Source of the DNA: Heterodera schachtii
Taxonomy: Eukaryota; Nematoda; Chromadorea; Rhabditida; Heteroderidae
Length of the DNA stretch: 64,000 nucleotides
NCBI GenBank assembly: GCA_023374025.1
Contig: SIJG01000069.1
Location: 371,043-435,042, forward strand
Direction: 5' to 3'
Below are positions 45,918 to 58,029 of this stretch, one piece after another. The position numbers and the translations under genes were made by a program. The first letter of the stretch is position 1, and every line of letters starts with the position of its first letter. A model generated the notes under the pieces. It did no database searches. It worked only from the letters and a program-made list of their open reading frames with translations, and was not told the origin of the DNA.

Positions 45918-46350
45918 TGTAACATATTCTAATTATCACCCATGAGCGAAGACGAACCCTTCACACATTTCCCTTTTTGGCCAATCGATGTTATTCATCT
46001 TTTCCACATTCCCCCGTTCACCATTTCATTCACTATTAGTCTTTTCTCTAACTCTCACAAATCCCCGCAAATCCCCGCCCCTTTTCCGTTCAATTGTTTC
46101 CCCCACCAATCAGTCAGTCGAGTCGGAGGAGATGAGAGTCGGACGTCGGAGCGATCAAAGACAAATTAATTATTTATTAATCATTTATTTATTCGCGCAT
46201 TTAATCCGACATAATAAAAGAGCCATACGAACGATTGGACCCTTTGGACTTCTTGGGGATCAGGGCCCGATTCCTAAGATTAAGACCTTTCAGTCCTGGG
46301 ACAATCCGTCTCCTCCCATCCCGCTCTGGCATGGATCCTCACGTCTTACT
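45918..46350 (+). repeat. 3' LTR (433 bp)
   Basis: This copy sits at a constant offset of 9491 bases from the 5' LTR with no indels. Its AATAAA is at 46213-46218 and would end the genomic transcript. The five differences from the 5' copy are clustered within about 35 bases; the rest is identical. Confidence 0.95.
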
Positions 46351-46354
46351 AAAT
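46351..46354. repeat. Target-site duplication, right copy (AAAT)
   Basis: This is the partner of 36423-36426. It fixes the last base of the 3' LTR at 46350 and shows the element arrived by integration rather than by rearrangement. Confidence 0.85.
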
Positions 46355-47038
46355 AAAGTTTGAAACATGGAGAATTTCAAAAATTTATATAACAAAAATC
46401 TGAATTAAATATTTTTTGACAGAGTTCTGTTTTTGTCTTGGTTTTGATTAATTAAACATTCTTAATAATAAATACAAACTTTCATACAAAGAAAAAAGCT
46501 AATCAAACCAATCGAAACAATTCAAAATCACTCCGTCAAAGCGTCAAATATGAAATAATTAAATTTTAGAAAAATAAAAAAACAGGATTCGACAAAGAAC
46601 TAAATCGAAAACGTTCGTCCTAGAGAAATTAACCTTTAGATAAAAAATCAAATATTATAAAAAATAAACATATAGAGATTTTATTTTTTTAAAATCTTTT
46701 TCTTTATTATAACTAAGTTATAGTATAATACGAAACATTTATCAAGGATTAAAAATATTTGATTACTCAGCAAAACATTATTCAAAATATAAAATAAAAT
46801 TTAAGACAGAGAAAAGCATAAACAACAAACAATAAAAAATTGATAAAATAAAAGAAATGAAAAGTAAAACAATTGTTTTTTAATTGTTTAATCAAAAGAA
46901 ATTTCTACAAAACAGTATAAATTTTCTTAAAAACAACCAAATTTTTCTTGATATCATTGGATAGCAGTAGAATACAAATTTTGTCTTGTTTGAACAATTA
47001 TCAAAATTTAGTGGATTACTATTATTACTTCGGGCTGA
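46355..47038. other. AT-rich right flank of the retrotransposon
   Basis: Returns at once to typical AT-rich composition; nothing identified up to the small foldback element. Confidence 0.55.
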
Positions 47039-47275
47039 GACACTATAATCTGACCAGTATAGTCTGAGCCGAGTTTAGAGCATAATAACTTTTTTATTTA
47101 TTGACTAAACCCAACATATTTGCTATTTCGAATGGTCATAACAGGCTCTATCAGCTTCCCAAAAATCACAAAGATATACCGACATCTAAAAAAGTTATAA
47201 GTTAAAATATGCAAAAATTCTGACTTTTTGGTAGTATTCATGTGGCTCAGACTATAAAGGCCAGACTATAGTGTC
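47039..47275. mobile_element. Small foldback MITE, 237 bp
   Basis: The left end GACACTATAATCTGACC ... TATAGTCTGAGCC is mirrored by the right end; the reverse complement of 47245-47275 reads GACACTATAGTCTGGCC ... TATAGTCTGAGCC. The TIR is about 33 bp with few mismatches. I cannot define a target duplication. No coding capacity. Confidence 0.7.
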
Positions 47276-47700
47276 CCCCACCCGCAAAATAGGCAAACAA
47301 AATTTTATACAACGCTTTTTAGTAGGGTTCAGACCCCGTGGGCGGGGGTGACTTTTCGCGGGGGCGAGGGGTGGCGGGGGTCTAAGTCGCAGGGCGGTGA
47401 CTGGGGCACGGAATTCCGCCCCGCGGGGACGGGGGCGGGGGTTTAATTAAATTTGTAAACAAAAAAAATTTTTATTAAGAAAAATATTAAATTATGTGGG
47501 TCAATTTTTTGTAATTCAATTCTTAGGGGTGTATTTTCTGAAAATTTTTTTCAAGCCATTCTTAGGGGTGTATTTTTTTGTTTTATTACATTTTTGTTAA
47601 AGATTTTTTAAAAACCCTAAAATATGCACATTAGGCACAAAAAACCGAAATAGGCAAAAATAGGCATTATAAAAGTCATCGCAGACACCCCAAACCAAAC
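47276..47700. repeat. hAT-MITE copy interrupted by a GC-rich element and ending near the assembly gap
   Basis: The pieces gcaaaataggcaaacaaaa and acgctttttag match the left arm of the 30981 element. TCTTAGGGGTGTATTTTCTG and a second core copy follow, then the arm aaaataggcattataaaag and GCAGACACCCC. Between them, 47326-47445 begins TAGGGTTCAGACCCCG and is about two-thirds G+C with GGGGCGGGGG words, apparently a second insertion. Termini cannot be completed. Confidence 0.5.
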
Positions 47701-47792
47701 GGAAAATGTAAAATACTAGTATAAAGAATTGTTGTAATTACGATGTAGACTGGAAAAGAAATTATATAGATTCTAAAAGAGAAAAAAGGAAA

Positions 47793-48602
47793 NNNNNNNN
47801 NNNNNNNNNNNNNNNNNNNNNNNNNNNNNNNNNNNNNNNNNNNNNNNNNNNNNNNNNNNNNNNNNNNNNNNNNNNNNNNNNNNNNNNNNNNNNNNNNNNN
47901 NNNNNNNNNNNNNNNNNNNNNNNNNNNNNNNNNNNNNNNNNNNNNNNNNNNNNNNNNNNNNNNNNNNNNNNNNNNNNNNNNNNNNNNNNNNNNNNNNNNN
48001 NNNNNNNNNNNNNNNNNNNNNNNNNNNNNNNNNNNNNNNNNNNNNNNNNNNNNNNNNNNNNNNNNNNNNNNNNNNNNNNNNNNNNNNNNNNNNNNNNNNN
48101 NNNNNNNNNNNNNNNNNNNNNNNNNNNNNNNNNNNNNNNNNNNNNNNNNNNNNNNNNNNNNNNNNNNNNNNNNNNNNNNNNNNNNNNNNNNNNNNNNNNN
48201 NNNNNNNNNNNNNNNNNNNNNNNNNNNNNNNNNNNNNNNNNNNNNNNNNNNNNNNNNNNNNNNNNNNNNNNNNNNNNNNNNNNNNNNNNNNNNNNNNNNN
48301 NNNNNNNNNNNNNNNNNNNNNNNNNNNNNNNNNNNNNNNNNNNNNNNNNNNNNNNNNNNNNNNNNNNNNNNNNNNNNNNNNNNNNNNNNNNNNNNNNNNN
48401 NNNNNNNNNNNNNNNNNNNNNNNNNNNNNNNNNNNNNNNNNNNNNNNNNNNNNNNNNNNNNNNNNNNNNNNNNNNNNNNNNNNNNNNNNNNNNNNNNNNN
48501 NNNNNNNNNNNNNNNNNNNNNNNNNNNNNNNNNNNNNNNNNNNNNNNNNNNNNNNNNNNNNNNNNNNNNNNNNNNNNNNNNNNNNNNNNNNNNNNNNNNN
48601 NN
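47793..48602. other. Assembly gap, 810 N
   Basis: Undetermined bases. Two long open frames that appear to cross it are artefacts of reading N. The gap follows a nest of hAT repeats, a likely reason the assembly broke. Confidence 1.
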
Positions 48603-49219
48603 CTTCATTTATTAAAAAAAGCTCATCCATGCTGAAAACTCCTTGAAGTACAACTTAGCTCAAGTTGATGAATGTACAAAAAATTTACTTTTTGCACAAT
48701 TAAAAAATAGCTATCTTTATAATACAAAAAATATTTCATATAATGATAAATAGCCAAAACTGTTCAAACTATTTTTCGTATAAAAAGGAATTATTTAATT
48801 GAGAACAAAAAAAATTGTCATTGCTCTGAGAACTATTTATGATACAAACGGTATTCTTCATGTGAAAATGTTTAGAATGATGAATTAATTTAATTAACAA
48901 AATATAAAAACCAATTTTAATTAAAACAATGACATAAATAAATTTAAAAATTGATATAATATAATGAAGAAAAATGTCCAACCGACCTTAGATTCGGAAG
49001 ATACACAATGAAATTCAAAAGATATTAAATTAATAAGAAATAAATGATGTAAGAATAATTAAACAAAATATCAATAAAAATTTTAAAAAGATGAACATAT
49101 ATTTTACTAACAAAAAAAAAGAAGGAATTATGAATAAAAAAAAAAGATTAGTTTTTGAGTGGAGCCCATACGTCATTTAAATAATACAATTGATATTTTT
49201 TTTATTAATATAGAAATTT

Positions 49220-49350
49220 TTAAATTATTAAAACAGCTATATGGCAATGAATTGGAATCATAGCATGTTACTTGAAAAATTATGAAACCTATTAGTTAAC
49301 ATTTACAAACAAGAAATTAAAGCCAATACAAACAATTCAAACTAATTAAA
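49220..49350. repeat. Diverged direct repeat, partner at 22470-22650
   Basis: A shorter copy of the 22.5-kb unit, same orientation, with a deletion of about 40 bases in the middle. Confidence 0.6.
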
Positions 49351-49429
49351 ATAAATAGCTTTAAATTGCTGTACAAATTCAACAAGAAAAATTTAATTTG
49401 CATTATGGATCGCAAAAGAAATTTTATTA

Positions 49430-52050
49430 CTAAATTTTTTACATAGATTTTTCATATTTCCACATTTTAAGTCTGTGTAGTTAAAAGAATGATTACATTT
49501 TTAGATAATCATTAATTAAAAAGAAAATATAACATTTCGCCGGAAAACAAGTTGTATCTTAATTATTTGAATTAATTAATTAATTTTTTTTGTAGTTTCT
49601 AAATTCGATTATATTGAATTCTATCTTATAATTTTTGAATTTTAGTATTTTATTTAAAATCCTGTCGATTTCCAAGTTATGTGACATTTTTTGAAATTAA
49701 ATAATTTTATAATTTTTCAAGCCCTGGAATATTTATAACTATAAATAATACTATTCATTCGAGATTTTTCTTGGTAATTATTATCAACATATTTAATTAA
49801 ATTTTATATCTTTTTTTCATTTAGGATCTCTGGATGTTCCATTTATTTGTTTTTTCTTCAATTAAATTTTCAGTTCCTTAATAAATAAAGGTCCAATCTT
49901 AGTTTCCTAATCTTTCCACTAAATATTATTTCATTTCCGTGATGTTTATCAATTTATATGTTTTTAACATAAGAGTATTTTACAAATTTTTCAAGCTTTA
50001 CTTTTGGTATTTTATTATTTTCTACAAAAACATTGAAGAAGATATATAGAGAATCAGCAGAAAACTTTTAACTTATTCATACGTTTTTTATTTTACTCAT
50101 ACAAATCTCTTTTTTTAAATAAATTTTTAATAATATACATCAATGGTTCAGCAAATTAATATCTATGTTTTTACTTTGAATATTCTTTTTTTACTTCTTG
50201 CCTTATGAAGGCCTTGTAAAGGCGTCATATCTTTGAGTCATCCATTATTTGGCAATCAAGAAAAAAAATTTTTAGCGACAAGAATCTCTTGTAGTGTGTC
50301 GTGTTAATAAGCATTATCTGCTCATAATCTGAATAAATTTATTTGTCCTTTTCCTTAGTAATGAACAGTTTTGTTTTTTCTATTGCAAATACCTGCGCAT
50401 AAATTTAAATTGAACAAACTTTAAAAAGCATCGAAGTAAATTTAAATATAAATGATATTAAAGATTGATTTTTTTAATTAACTATATAGAATATTAGAAA
50501 TAATTGAAAAACCAAAAGTTTTTTTTTCTCATTGATATATCGAAAAGTCGAGAAATATTGTTAAAAATATATTTTTTATAATTTATTTGTTATTGTCAAA
50601 AATCCGTATTTTTTTCATAGAACCGGTATCAAATACTTTGCAATTAAATAAAATTTATTACTTTCTTTATTTGGTTAAATTAATAATTTTTATTTATATC
50701 ATTATATTTCATAATTTTCACTAGTAAAATGTCGTATAGGCTCTATTCAAACGGTCGTTGTTGAATTTAAATATATTCTGAAGATAATCATATAATTTTA
50801 TCACATTAAAGAATGCGTTTGATTATTTATTTCACATTCTATTGTCACAGTGTTTTTTCTCTAATTTATTAAAATATTTGCCTTTTTATTTAATAAAAAA
50901 TTTTTATTTTATTTCATGATTAAATTATTTTAATGTCATCATTATAAATGTAATGTGCATCCAGTACTTTTTTATTAAATATATTTTTAATTTCCATGTG
51001 CAAAGGTCACATCCGCATGTATTTCGATGAATAGTATTGCAGATAAATGTTTAGTATAACTGGTTTTATTAATAAATATATAAAGAATATTTTGTATTAA
51101 ATTGCTGTTTGTACTTCACTTGCTATGATGAATCAAATAAATAATTCTATCAAAAAAGTTTAAATTTTAAAAATTATTTTCTAATTAAATGAATTAACTT
51201 TTGTCCTCCTAGCATAAATTTAGGGGCTTAAGTAAATTAATGTTTTACAATTTTTTACTTTTTTAACAGAAAATTGAATTGACAATTTTAAGCTCATTTT
51301 TCACTTTCATTTTGTTATTTATTTAGCTAATTTAATGTATTTTTACTTCAGTTTTTTGTGATTTTTCTCTAATTCCATTAAATTTGTCTTCAAAGCATCA
51401 ATTCAGTGATTCAATTAATTGTTTTTCCTAGGGCTGATTGATTCATCGGTCAAAATGTTTATGATTGTATTATTCTGACTGAATGAACCTATCTCTACTG
51501 GAATTTTAAGCACAATAAATTAATTTATTCATTTATTTTCTTAATATTGCTCTTCTTATTAAGTTAATAAATTAGTCAATATTTATTCTTATTGTTCCTG
51601 GCAAATTACCTTTTAATAAATGAATTTCACATTTTAATTTTTAAGGATAAAAATTGAATTAATTTTTCTCATATCATTAAATTACTACTTTTACTATAAA
51701 ATGATAAAGCATTTTAATAGTTTTTTCTTCGCTATGCACGGCATTATGTTTGTCCAAGTGATTGTTGCCGTTGTTGCCGCAATGATGCATTTGTTTTCAT
51801 ATTTGCTAATTGGATTATTGGTCATTCAAATGTTTTATTTTTTATTTTAATATTTGTTAGAAATTATAAACTTGTTGATAAATTTCCAAATTCTATTTAC
51901 TGTATAGGTTTTAAATCATTATCAACTTGATTTTCATTAATGAAATATATTTGTAAGAAAATGACTTTAAGAAAAAATAAAATGATTTTGATTAATTACA
52001 TTTATATTAAAGATTTAGACTCAAATATTCATTTTTTAAAATTATAATTT
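49430..52050. repeat. T-rich block, inverted relative to the rest of the window
   Basis: Here T clearly exceeds A on the + strand, the reverse of nearly everywhere else. The reverse complement of 49939-50250 shares GCCTTTACAAGGCCTT, AAAAAAAGAATATT and CATATAAATTGATAAACA in order with 16820-16930. No gene: frames are short and low-complexity. Confidence 0.55.
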
Positions 52051-55000
52051 TTTGATCGCATTTTTCAAAATAAAAAAATCTCCAAGTTCAGCTCAAAATT
52101 AAATGAGGAAATGAAGCTAATGTTGCTTATATAATATCTTTATTCATCTTATTTAAGACAAATTTATTGAATTTTAAATAAAAAATTTATTCTTAAACAC
52201 TTTAAATTGTAAATAATTTTATTAATTTAATATGAAAAAATAAAAATATCATAAAATTACGAAAAATATAAGTTAGAAATATGCCAATAAGTTTTTTAAA
52301 TATTGTAAAAGATAAAAAATAAGTAATTTAAAAAATTAAATTGAATATTTCTATAAAGAAAATAAACAAAATAAGCAAATCTTCCTTTATAAGATAGAAG
52401 AATAAATACAAATATACTTATTAATATTTCCGAAACAGTGATTACTTAATTATATAAAATAAATACAAAAGCCATACTGAATCCTGAAGTGAAAACTGCA
52501 CCACATAAGCAATAAGTCTTGGAGTGGAGATTTTAATAAAAATTTAAATATTAAATCAAACAAATATTTTCATTAGAATGGTTACTAAAAGAAAAATACT
52601 AAACATACTATTAATTCAAGAAAAGATTATTTACTGAAATAAATATAAATGATTATCAAAGATTTTGGAAAGAAATGTCATACATTGCGTTATCAAATTA
52701 ATAACATATCAAAATAAATTGGGGTATGAATACGTCTAAATGCGCGCTTTGGATGCGAAAACTTGTCAGCACACAAAAACCCATTTTGATTATATTAAAT
52801 TTTTCATAATGAAGCATTTATTAGAGTGAAAATACATAATTTAATAATATTGATTTTTGCTAGGCAAAAATTGATAAAATTGTAAATTTTATCCTCGTTT
52901 GAGTGAGTAGTCAAAATAATTTCTACAAGACAATCAAATAATCAAATAGGATTTGCTCGAATGTAATAAGAATTAAAAAAAGCAATAAATAAATATTATT
53001 AGAATAAGAAATAAATAAAAAATACTTCAAATATCATTTTGCGGTTACAATTATCTTCAAATTCTTAAAATAAATAAGAAAATTACACAGAAATTCATTA
53101 AATAGACGAATAAATTTATTGGTGAATAGATAGCAAGCAATGGAATGCACAAATATTTTTTTTTCAAAGTAAAAAACTGAGCAAAAATAATTTATTTAAG
53201 CAAGCAAGAATATATTTACTAAAAGCATTGAAAAAATTAAATTTTATTGCTAATACAAAAAGATTTATTTAATATATTTAAATAAATAAATTAATTAAAG
53301 TTATTTTACTTGAAAATTCTTTAAAAAGAATTAATTGTAATTCATTAAAATGAAATAAAAAGTCACAATAAATTACAAAAAAAAATTTTGAGAATCAATT
53401 TAATATTGGAAAAAATATTTAATTTAATTAGGCTGAAAAAACTTATCAAATATTTATGTAAAGCTTTGAAATTTCAAACAGAAATACTTGGAAAAGAAAT
53501 TCAAATAATATTTACAACAAATTTTATCTTATAATAATGAACTTTAAAAATAACAAAGTCCTTTAAATTTAAATATAAAAAATAAAATTAAATAAAAGAA
53601 AATAAAATAAAAAACAATTTAAGTTATGAACCTAAATAAAATAAAAAACAATTTAAGTTATGAACCTTCTCACAGAATGCGTTTAATAAATTTAATTTAA
53701 TTTGTTTTGTTTTATCTAAATTTAATTGAAAATATATATGCATGGCGGCAATAATATAATGAACGGAAAGTATACGATTCTTGCTGCGTTGATGAGTAGT
53801 CGGAATCTAAGACGGCATAAATTAATAAAAAACAATAACTTAATCGTATTCATAATGAAATGCACTTGAGAAAATAAAAAAAGTTTAATGAATTAAAAAT
53901 AAAAGAATTTATGAAATAGAGCATTTCCATTTGAATCAAATACTGACTCTGAAAAAACTCTAAACTTCAATGAGTCAGCGAGAATTAAAATATTAAAAAC
54001 AAGAAAAATTACAAAAAAATAGTTCTATGAAAAAAAATTAATTCAAACTTCTCTTCTTAAAAATATATTAATATAAAGCTCATTTATTAGTATTACCAAT
54101 AGCTAAATTAAAAATTAATAGGAATAATTCATTTTATATTACTAGTAATATAATGGAATGTGAAAATAATGCACCAAATGCACATTTTAATAAAATTGTA
54201 AAAAGTTTTTAATTAACAAAAATATTTTCAATTATACATTCGTTAAAAAACCTAAATTATAAAATGATAAAATCAAAAATAATTTGGTTCCATAATGAAT
54301 AAATAAATAATACTAAAATAAAATTTAATAATTTTTTGGAAAAGAATAATAATTTCATAAAAACAGTGCAAATATGCGCCACACGAAAATTGGAAATTTC
54401 CCGTTTGTAAAGTCACATTTGGGAAGTTGCAACGATTCCTAGAGACCATGTAATGAATTATTCAAAAACAATTTCTTATTTACTGTTTTTTTATTATTTA
54501 TTTCCCAATTTAATTAAAATTTATTTAAACTTGTAAATATTTTTAAAATATAATTCAAATGAAAACATGTAGAATGACCAATAACCAAGAAAATTATTAA
54601 TAATTTAAGAAAAATTTATATCAGAGAGTTGAATAGAACCCAAAATTAAAATTAAATAAAAATCTTAAAACTATATTTAAATCAACCTCTTGGGCTTCTT
54701 TAAATTTAAGCTAAACTTGGATAAATAGATAAAACTGCTTTTAAAAATGTTCTAAAAACGAAATAAAACCAAGGCAGATTTTGTTGAGATAATTAAACTC
54801 AATTGTTGTGACAAGTATTTATTATGTAAATTTGTTCATAAAATTATAATAAATTAATAATATGTAAGATTAAAACTCATTTGCCTCAGATAGACTAATT
54901 TTCAAATGCATTGTGTAAAAGAAAATTCTAGAGGCAAACTATGAATTATGGGCATGCCAAGTAAAAATTGAAAAAGAAAAATTATTAACAAAATGCTTTG

Positions 55001-56040
55001 AGCAACTATTAAGCAATAACATATAAATAAAACAATTTATTAAAATGAATATTATATTAAATTAATAAAAACGAATACTAAAAAGGCTCGAGATGATATG
55101 AAATTTAATCCAACTGAAGGAATTTAAATCTAAAGAAAAAAAATTTAGATAAGAAAAACAAATGAATATAACGTCTACTCATTTTGACAACATGTTTGAA
55201 TTACGGATGAGTTAAACTTCTCATGTGAAAAAATACCAAAAAAGCTTTTTACTTGTTTAAATAATCTAATCAAAATGAGTTTGTAAAATTAAATAAGAAA
55301 ATTCCGTAAGATACAAATAATATGCAAAAGAATTTAATGAAATGATTTGAAATAAAAATAAGCAGCGCATTAAATAATTTCAATTCAATAAAATTATGAA
55401 TATATTATAAACATAATGCTTTATTGGATAGCAATAATCAACTTACAAATCTCAATTATATAGAGAAGCTTTAAGAGCGTGAACCACAAGTCGATCGCTT
55501 CTGCGAACTTCATGACGGTTAGAACTGCAAGCACATTCGAGAAAAGAATGATTCATAAGATAAAAAATTTTACATAATGATATTCAATTTGAAATAAATA
55601 AAACAATTCATTATCGAATACCATATGAAAACCAAGGTAGAGAATTTAAATTGATATATGAATTTTTGAGGGATTCCAATCAATTGGAACTGCTATGATC
55701 AAAAATCTTTGTTTCCTTATGTTTTTCATTATACCTGGAATAAGAAGTTTCCAGAGAAAGTTGAAAAATTCTACATAAACTATATTCATGTGTTTGGACG
55801 AAGAAATGTTAATAAATTGCAATAAATAAAAGTAAAACTATTTTCCATTATTCAACTAATATTATTAGCAAATTTTATTTATTATTTACATTTATTTAAT
55901 AACACATTTTTTAAATGAAACTAAATAAGAATAATTTTTAACATATCCAAATGGAAAAACGGCTTGTCCATTTGCTAGAAAAAAGATATTGCCAATAATA
56001 TTTATTAGTCCTCTCGAAACTTAGTCGAGCAACGAGAATG
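52051..56040. other. AT-rich stretch, no gene seen
   Basis: A-rich bias resumes near 52.05 kb. Apart from the 34-bp tandem duplication and short matches to 15.35 and 19.6 kb, nothing is identified. Confidence 0.55.
53600..53667. repeat. Perfect 34-bp tandem duplication
   Basis: 53600-53633 and 53634-53667 are identical (each contains AAACAATTTAAGTTATGAAC). A recent slip event. Confidence 0.95.
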
Positions 56041-56399
56041 AAGTAAAATATTGCTTCTCTTGGCAGTCCTTTACAAGTTTGAAAGTGCAAAATAAAATAG
56101 TAAAAAATTAAATATAAAAAAATTCAAAAATGTATTACAATATATGTAAATAAAAAAGCAATTATTTATAAAAGTATATGAAAATATAAATTATTTGATG
56201 AAATTGGCAATCTAACAGATAGTAAAACAATATCAAAATAAAATAGAATTATTGAATGAAAAAATAAACCAATTAACAAATAACAAAGATGCACGAATAA
56301 ATTTAAATAAAAATAAATCAATGAATAAAAACCCAAATATTATTAATTATTGAGAATGAAGGAATGATATATGGCACTAAGCATGAAATTAATGGAAAC

Positions 56400-56820
56400 C
56401 CAGACATCGCATTGGCTCGAGCGACTTATTTGGAAAAACCCAAAAAGAACGAACGAGTTTTGATTTATTTGAATTAAAGCAAATAAAATTAAAAATTCAT
56501 AAAGATGAATAAAATTCACTTAAAAACCAATAAATATTTAAGGTCATTAAATAAATATTTTGATTAATTCCATGAAAAGATAATTGCTTGAATGAACGTC
56601 CATAAACTTTGGAAACAGCCAGGAAATGGCTGAAATTATTGGCTCGAATGAGGGAGGGACGGACTCATTTGAAAAAATACTAAAAGAAAGAAAGTATATT
56701 GATTGATTTATTTGAATTAACTGCAAATAAAATAATAATTCATAAATATTATTAACTAAGAAACCCACGTATAAAGCAATAAATATTTAAGGGCATTAAA
56801 TAAATTTTTGAAAAAAATGA
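56400..56820. repeat. Diverged tandem duplication, period about 220
   Basis: GATTTATTTGAATTAA, GCAAATAAAAT, AATAAATATTTAAGG and CATTAAATAAAT occur in order in both halves (56460-56560 and 56700-56810). A short stem CAGCC/GGCTG lies between. Confidence 0.6.
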
Positions 56821-57386
56821 AAAGAAATGAAACTCTCAATTAAATAATTAAATTCCATGAAAATATTTATTAATAAACGTCCAGATAAAAACAACTATAT
56901 ACATATAAATGATCCTAAAGATGCCATTGTGTCCATACAAATGCCATAACATAAAATATATCTATAATTGTATGTAATAATTATCAAAAAAAAATTATTT
57001 GCAATTTTAGATAGATAAAGATATTTATATTATATGGAAATAATAAATTAAAAGATTTTTTAAAATGTAATATTAAATTATTTTTTATTGTAAAATTTAA
57101 AAGGGTTAAATTTTAGAGGGGCGGGGGTAACTTTATATTCTCTTTAATTAATCAATTTAGGCCAAAATATTAAATGTGAAAATTGTTATTTTTTTAATTT
57201 GCAATTTCTTTATATTTATACTTATTATGATAATTATTGCAACTACAATTTTATAATTAGCAATTAATGATATTTAAAAGAATACTACCTAAAATCTATA
57301 TAATCTAAAAATAAATTAACAAGTAAAAATATATCTTTAAAATAAATTAATATTTTTGACTAGAACAAAACGCTTTACCATTCGAA

Positions 57387-57536
57387 GCCCAGCTTTTCTC
57401 TATTAGCCTGCAAAATTAAAAAATTTTGGTTAAGCTTAGAAAAAGATGTATGAAAATAATTACTATTTATGCCATATCTTACGTTAAATTTGATGATTTT
57501 ATTTAGATTCGCAAGCTAATAGAGAAAAAACTTTGC
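57387..57536. repeat. 150-bp foldback repeat, related to 25864-26047
   Basis: The left arm GCCCAGCTTTTCTCTATTAG plus CCTGC is mirrored by 57511-57536. The centre is AT-rich. The arm shares TATTAGCCTGCAAAATT with the 26-kb copy. Confidence 0.6.
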
Positions 57537-57985
57537 TATCTAATAATATCAAGAATGTGAAATTTGATTGCTTTTAAGCAAAGGTTTATACCATATTTTA
57601 ATGAATAGTGAATAAATATTTAAATGATAAAATATTTATAAATTCTCATTAAAAATTTATGGTTTATGAAAATTAAAATTAATATATAAAAAAAACTAAT
57701 ACTGTGAGAAAATTGTATCTAAACCAAGAAAAGTAGGACAATTCTGTAGCGGACAAGAAATAATAATAATAAATCCAAATTTCATTTAAAAATCAAAAAT
57801 AATTAAATCGAAAAAATAAAAATTATAAAGAAATGTATACAAATGAGAAACGGTTCATTTAACCAATCTGAAAAATAGTAAATTTATTTCAACTAAATCA
57901 ATTAACAAATAAATAAAATAAAAGAATATTTTAAGATAATCATAGTTATAGAAATTCTTAGAAAACGTTAAGTGAACTGCAAGAA

Positions 57986-58023
57986 GTACTCTGGTCAGGC
58001 TTCGGCCTAGAATCGCTGAGTAC
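57986..58023. ncRNA. Possible structured RNA hairpin
   Basis: An outer stem GTACTC/GAGTAC encloses AGGC-TTCG-GCCT, a stem closed by the very stable UUCG tetraloop. It is the only GC-balanced patch in over 1 kb. No family is recognised and no promoter is visible; it could be a decayed gene fragment. Confidence 0.25.
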
Positions 58024-58029
58024 CAACTT

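Larger units (their letters stand above)
36427..46350 (+). mobile_element. Complete LTR retrotransposon, Ty3/Gypsy-like, Gag-Env-like-PR-RT-RH plus helicase fragment, no integrase
   Basis: The element is 9924 bp and bounded by two 433-bp LTRs. AAAT directly precedes the 5' LTR and directly follows the 3' LTR, so both ends of the insertion are intact. A PBS follows the 5' LTR and a polypurine tract touches the 3' LTR. The order inside is leader, one long Gag/envelope-like/protease/RT/RNase H frame, AT-rich spacer, SF1 helicase fragment, A-rich 3' region. The RT-then-RNase H order, the DTGS protease and the YVDD RT fit Ty3/Gypsy. A 4-bp target duplication is known for many Gypsy elements. Integrase (HHCC finger and DDE core) is not visible in any frame, so a new copy would need integrase supplied in trans. 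LTR similarity of about 98.8% and an unbroken 6-kb frame point to recent insertion. Base composition is clearly less AT-rich than the flanks. Confidence 0.95.

Noticed and set aside
47676..48630. Two frames near 300 codons
   Set aside because: Almost entirely N from the assembly gap.
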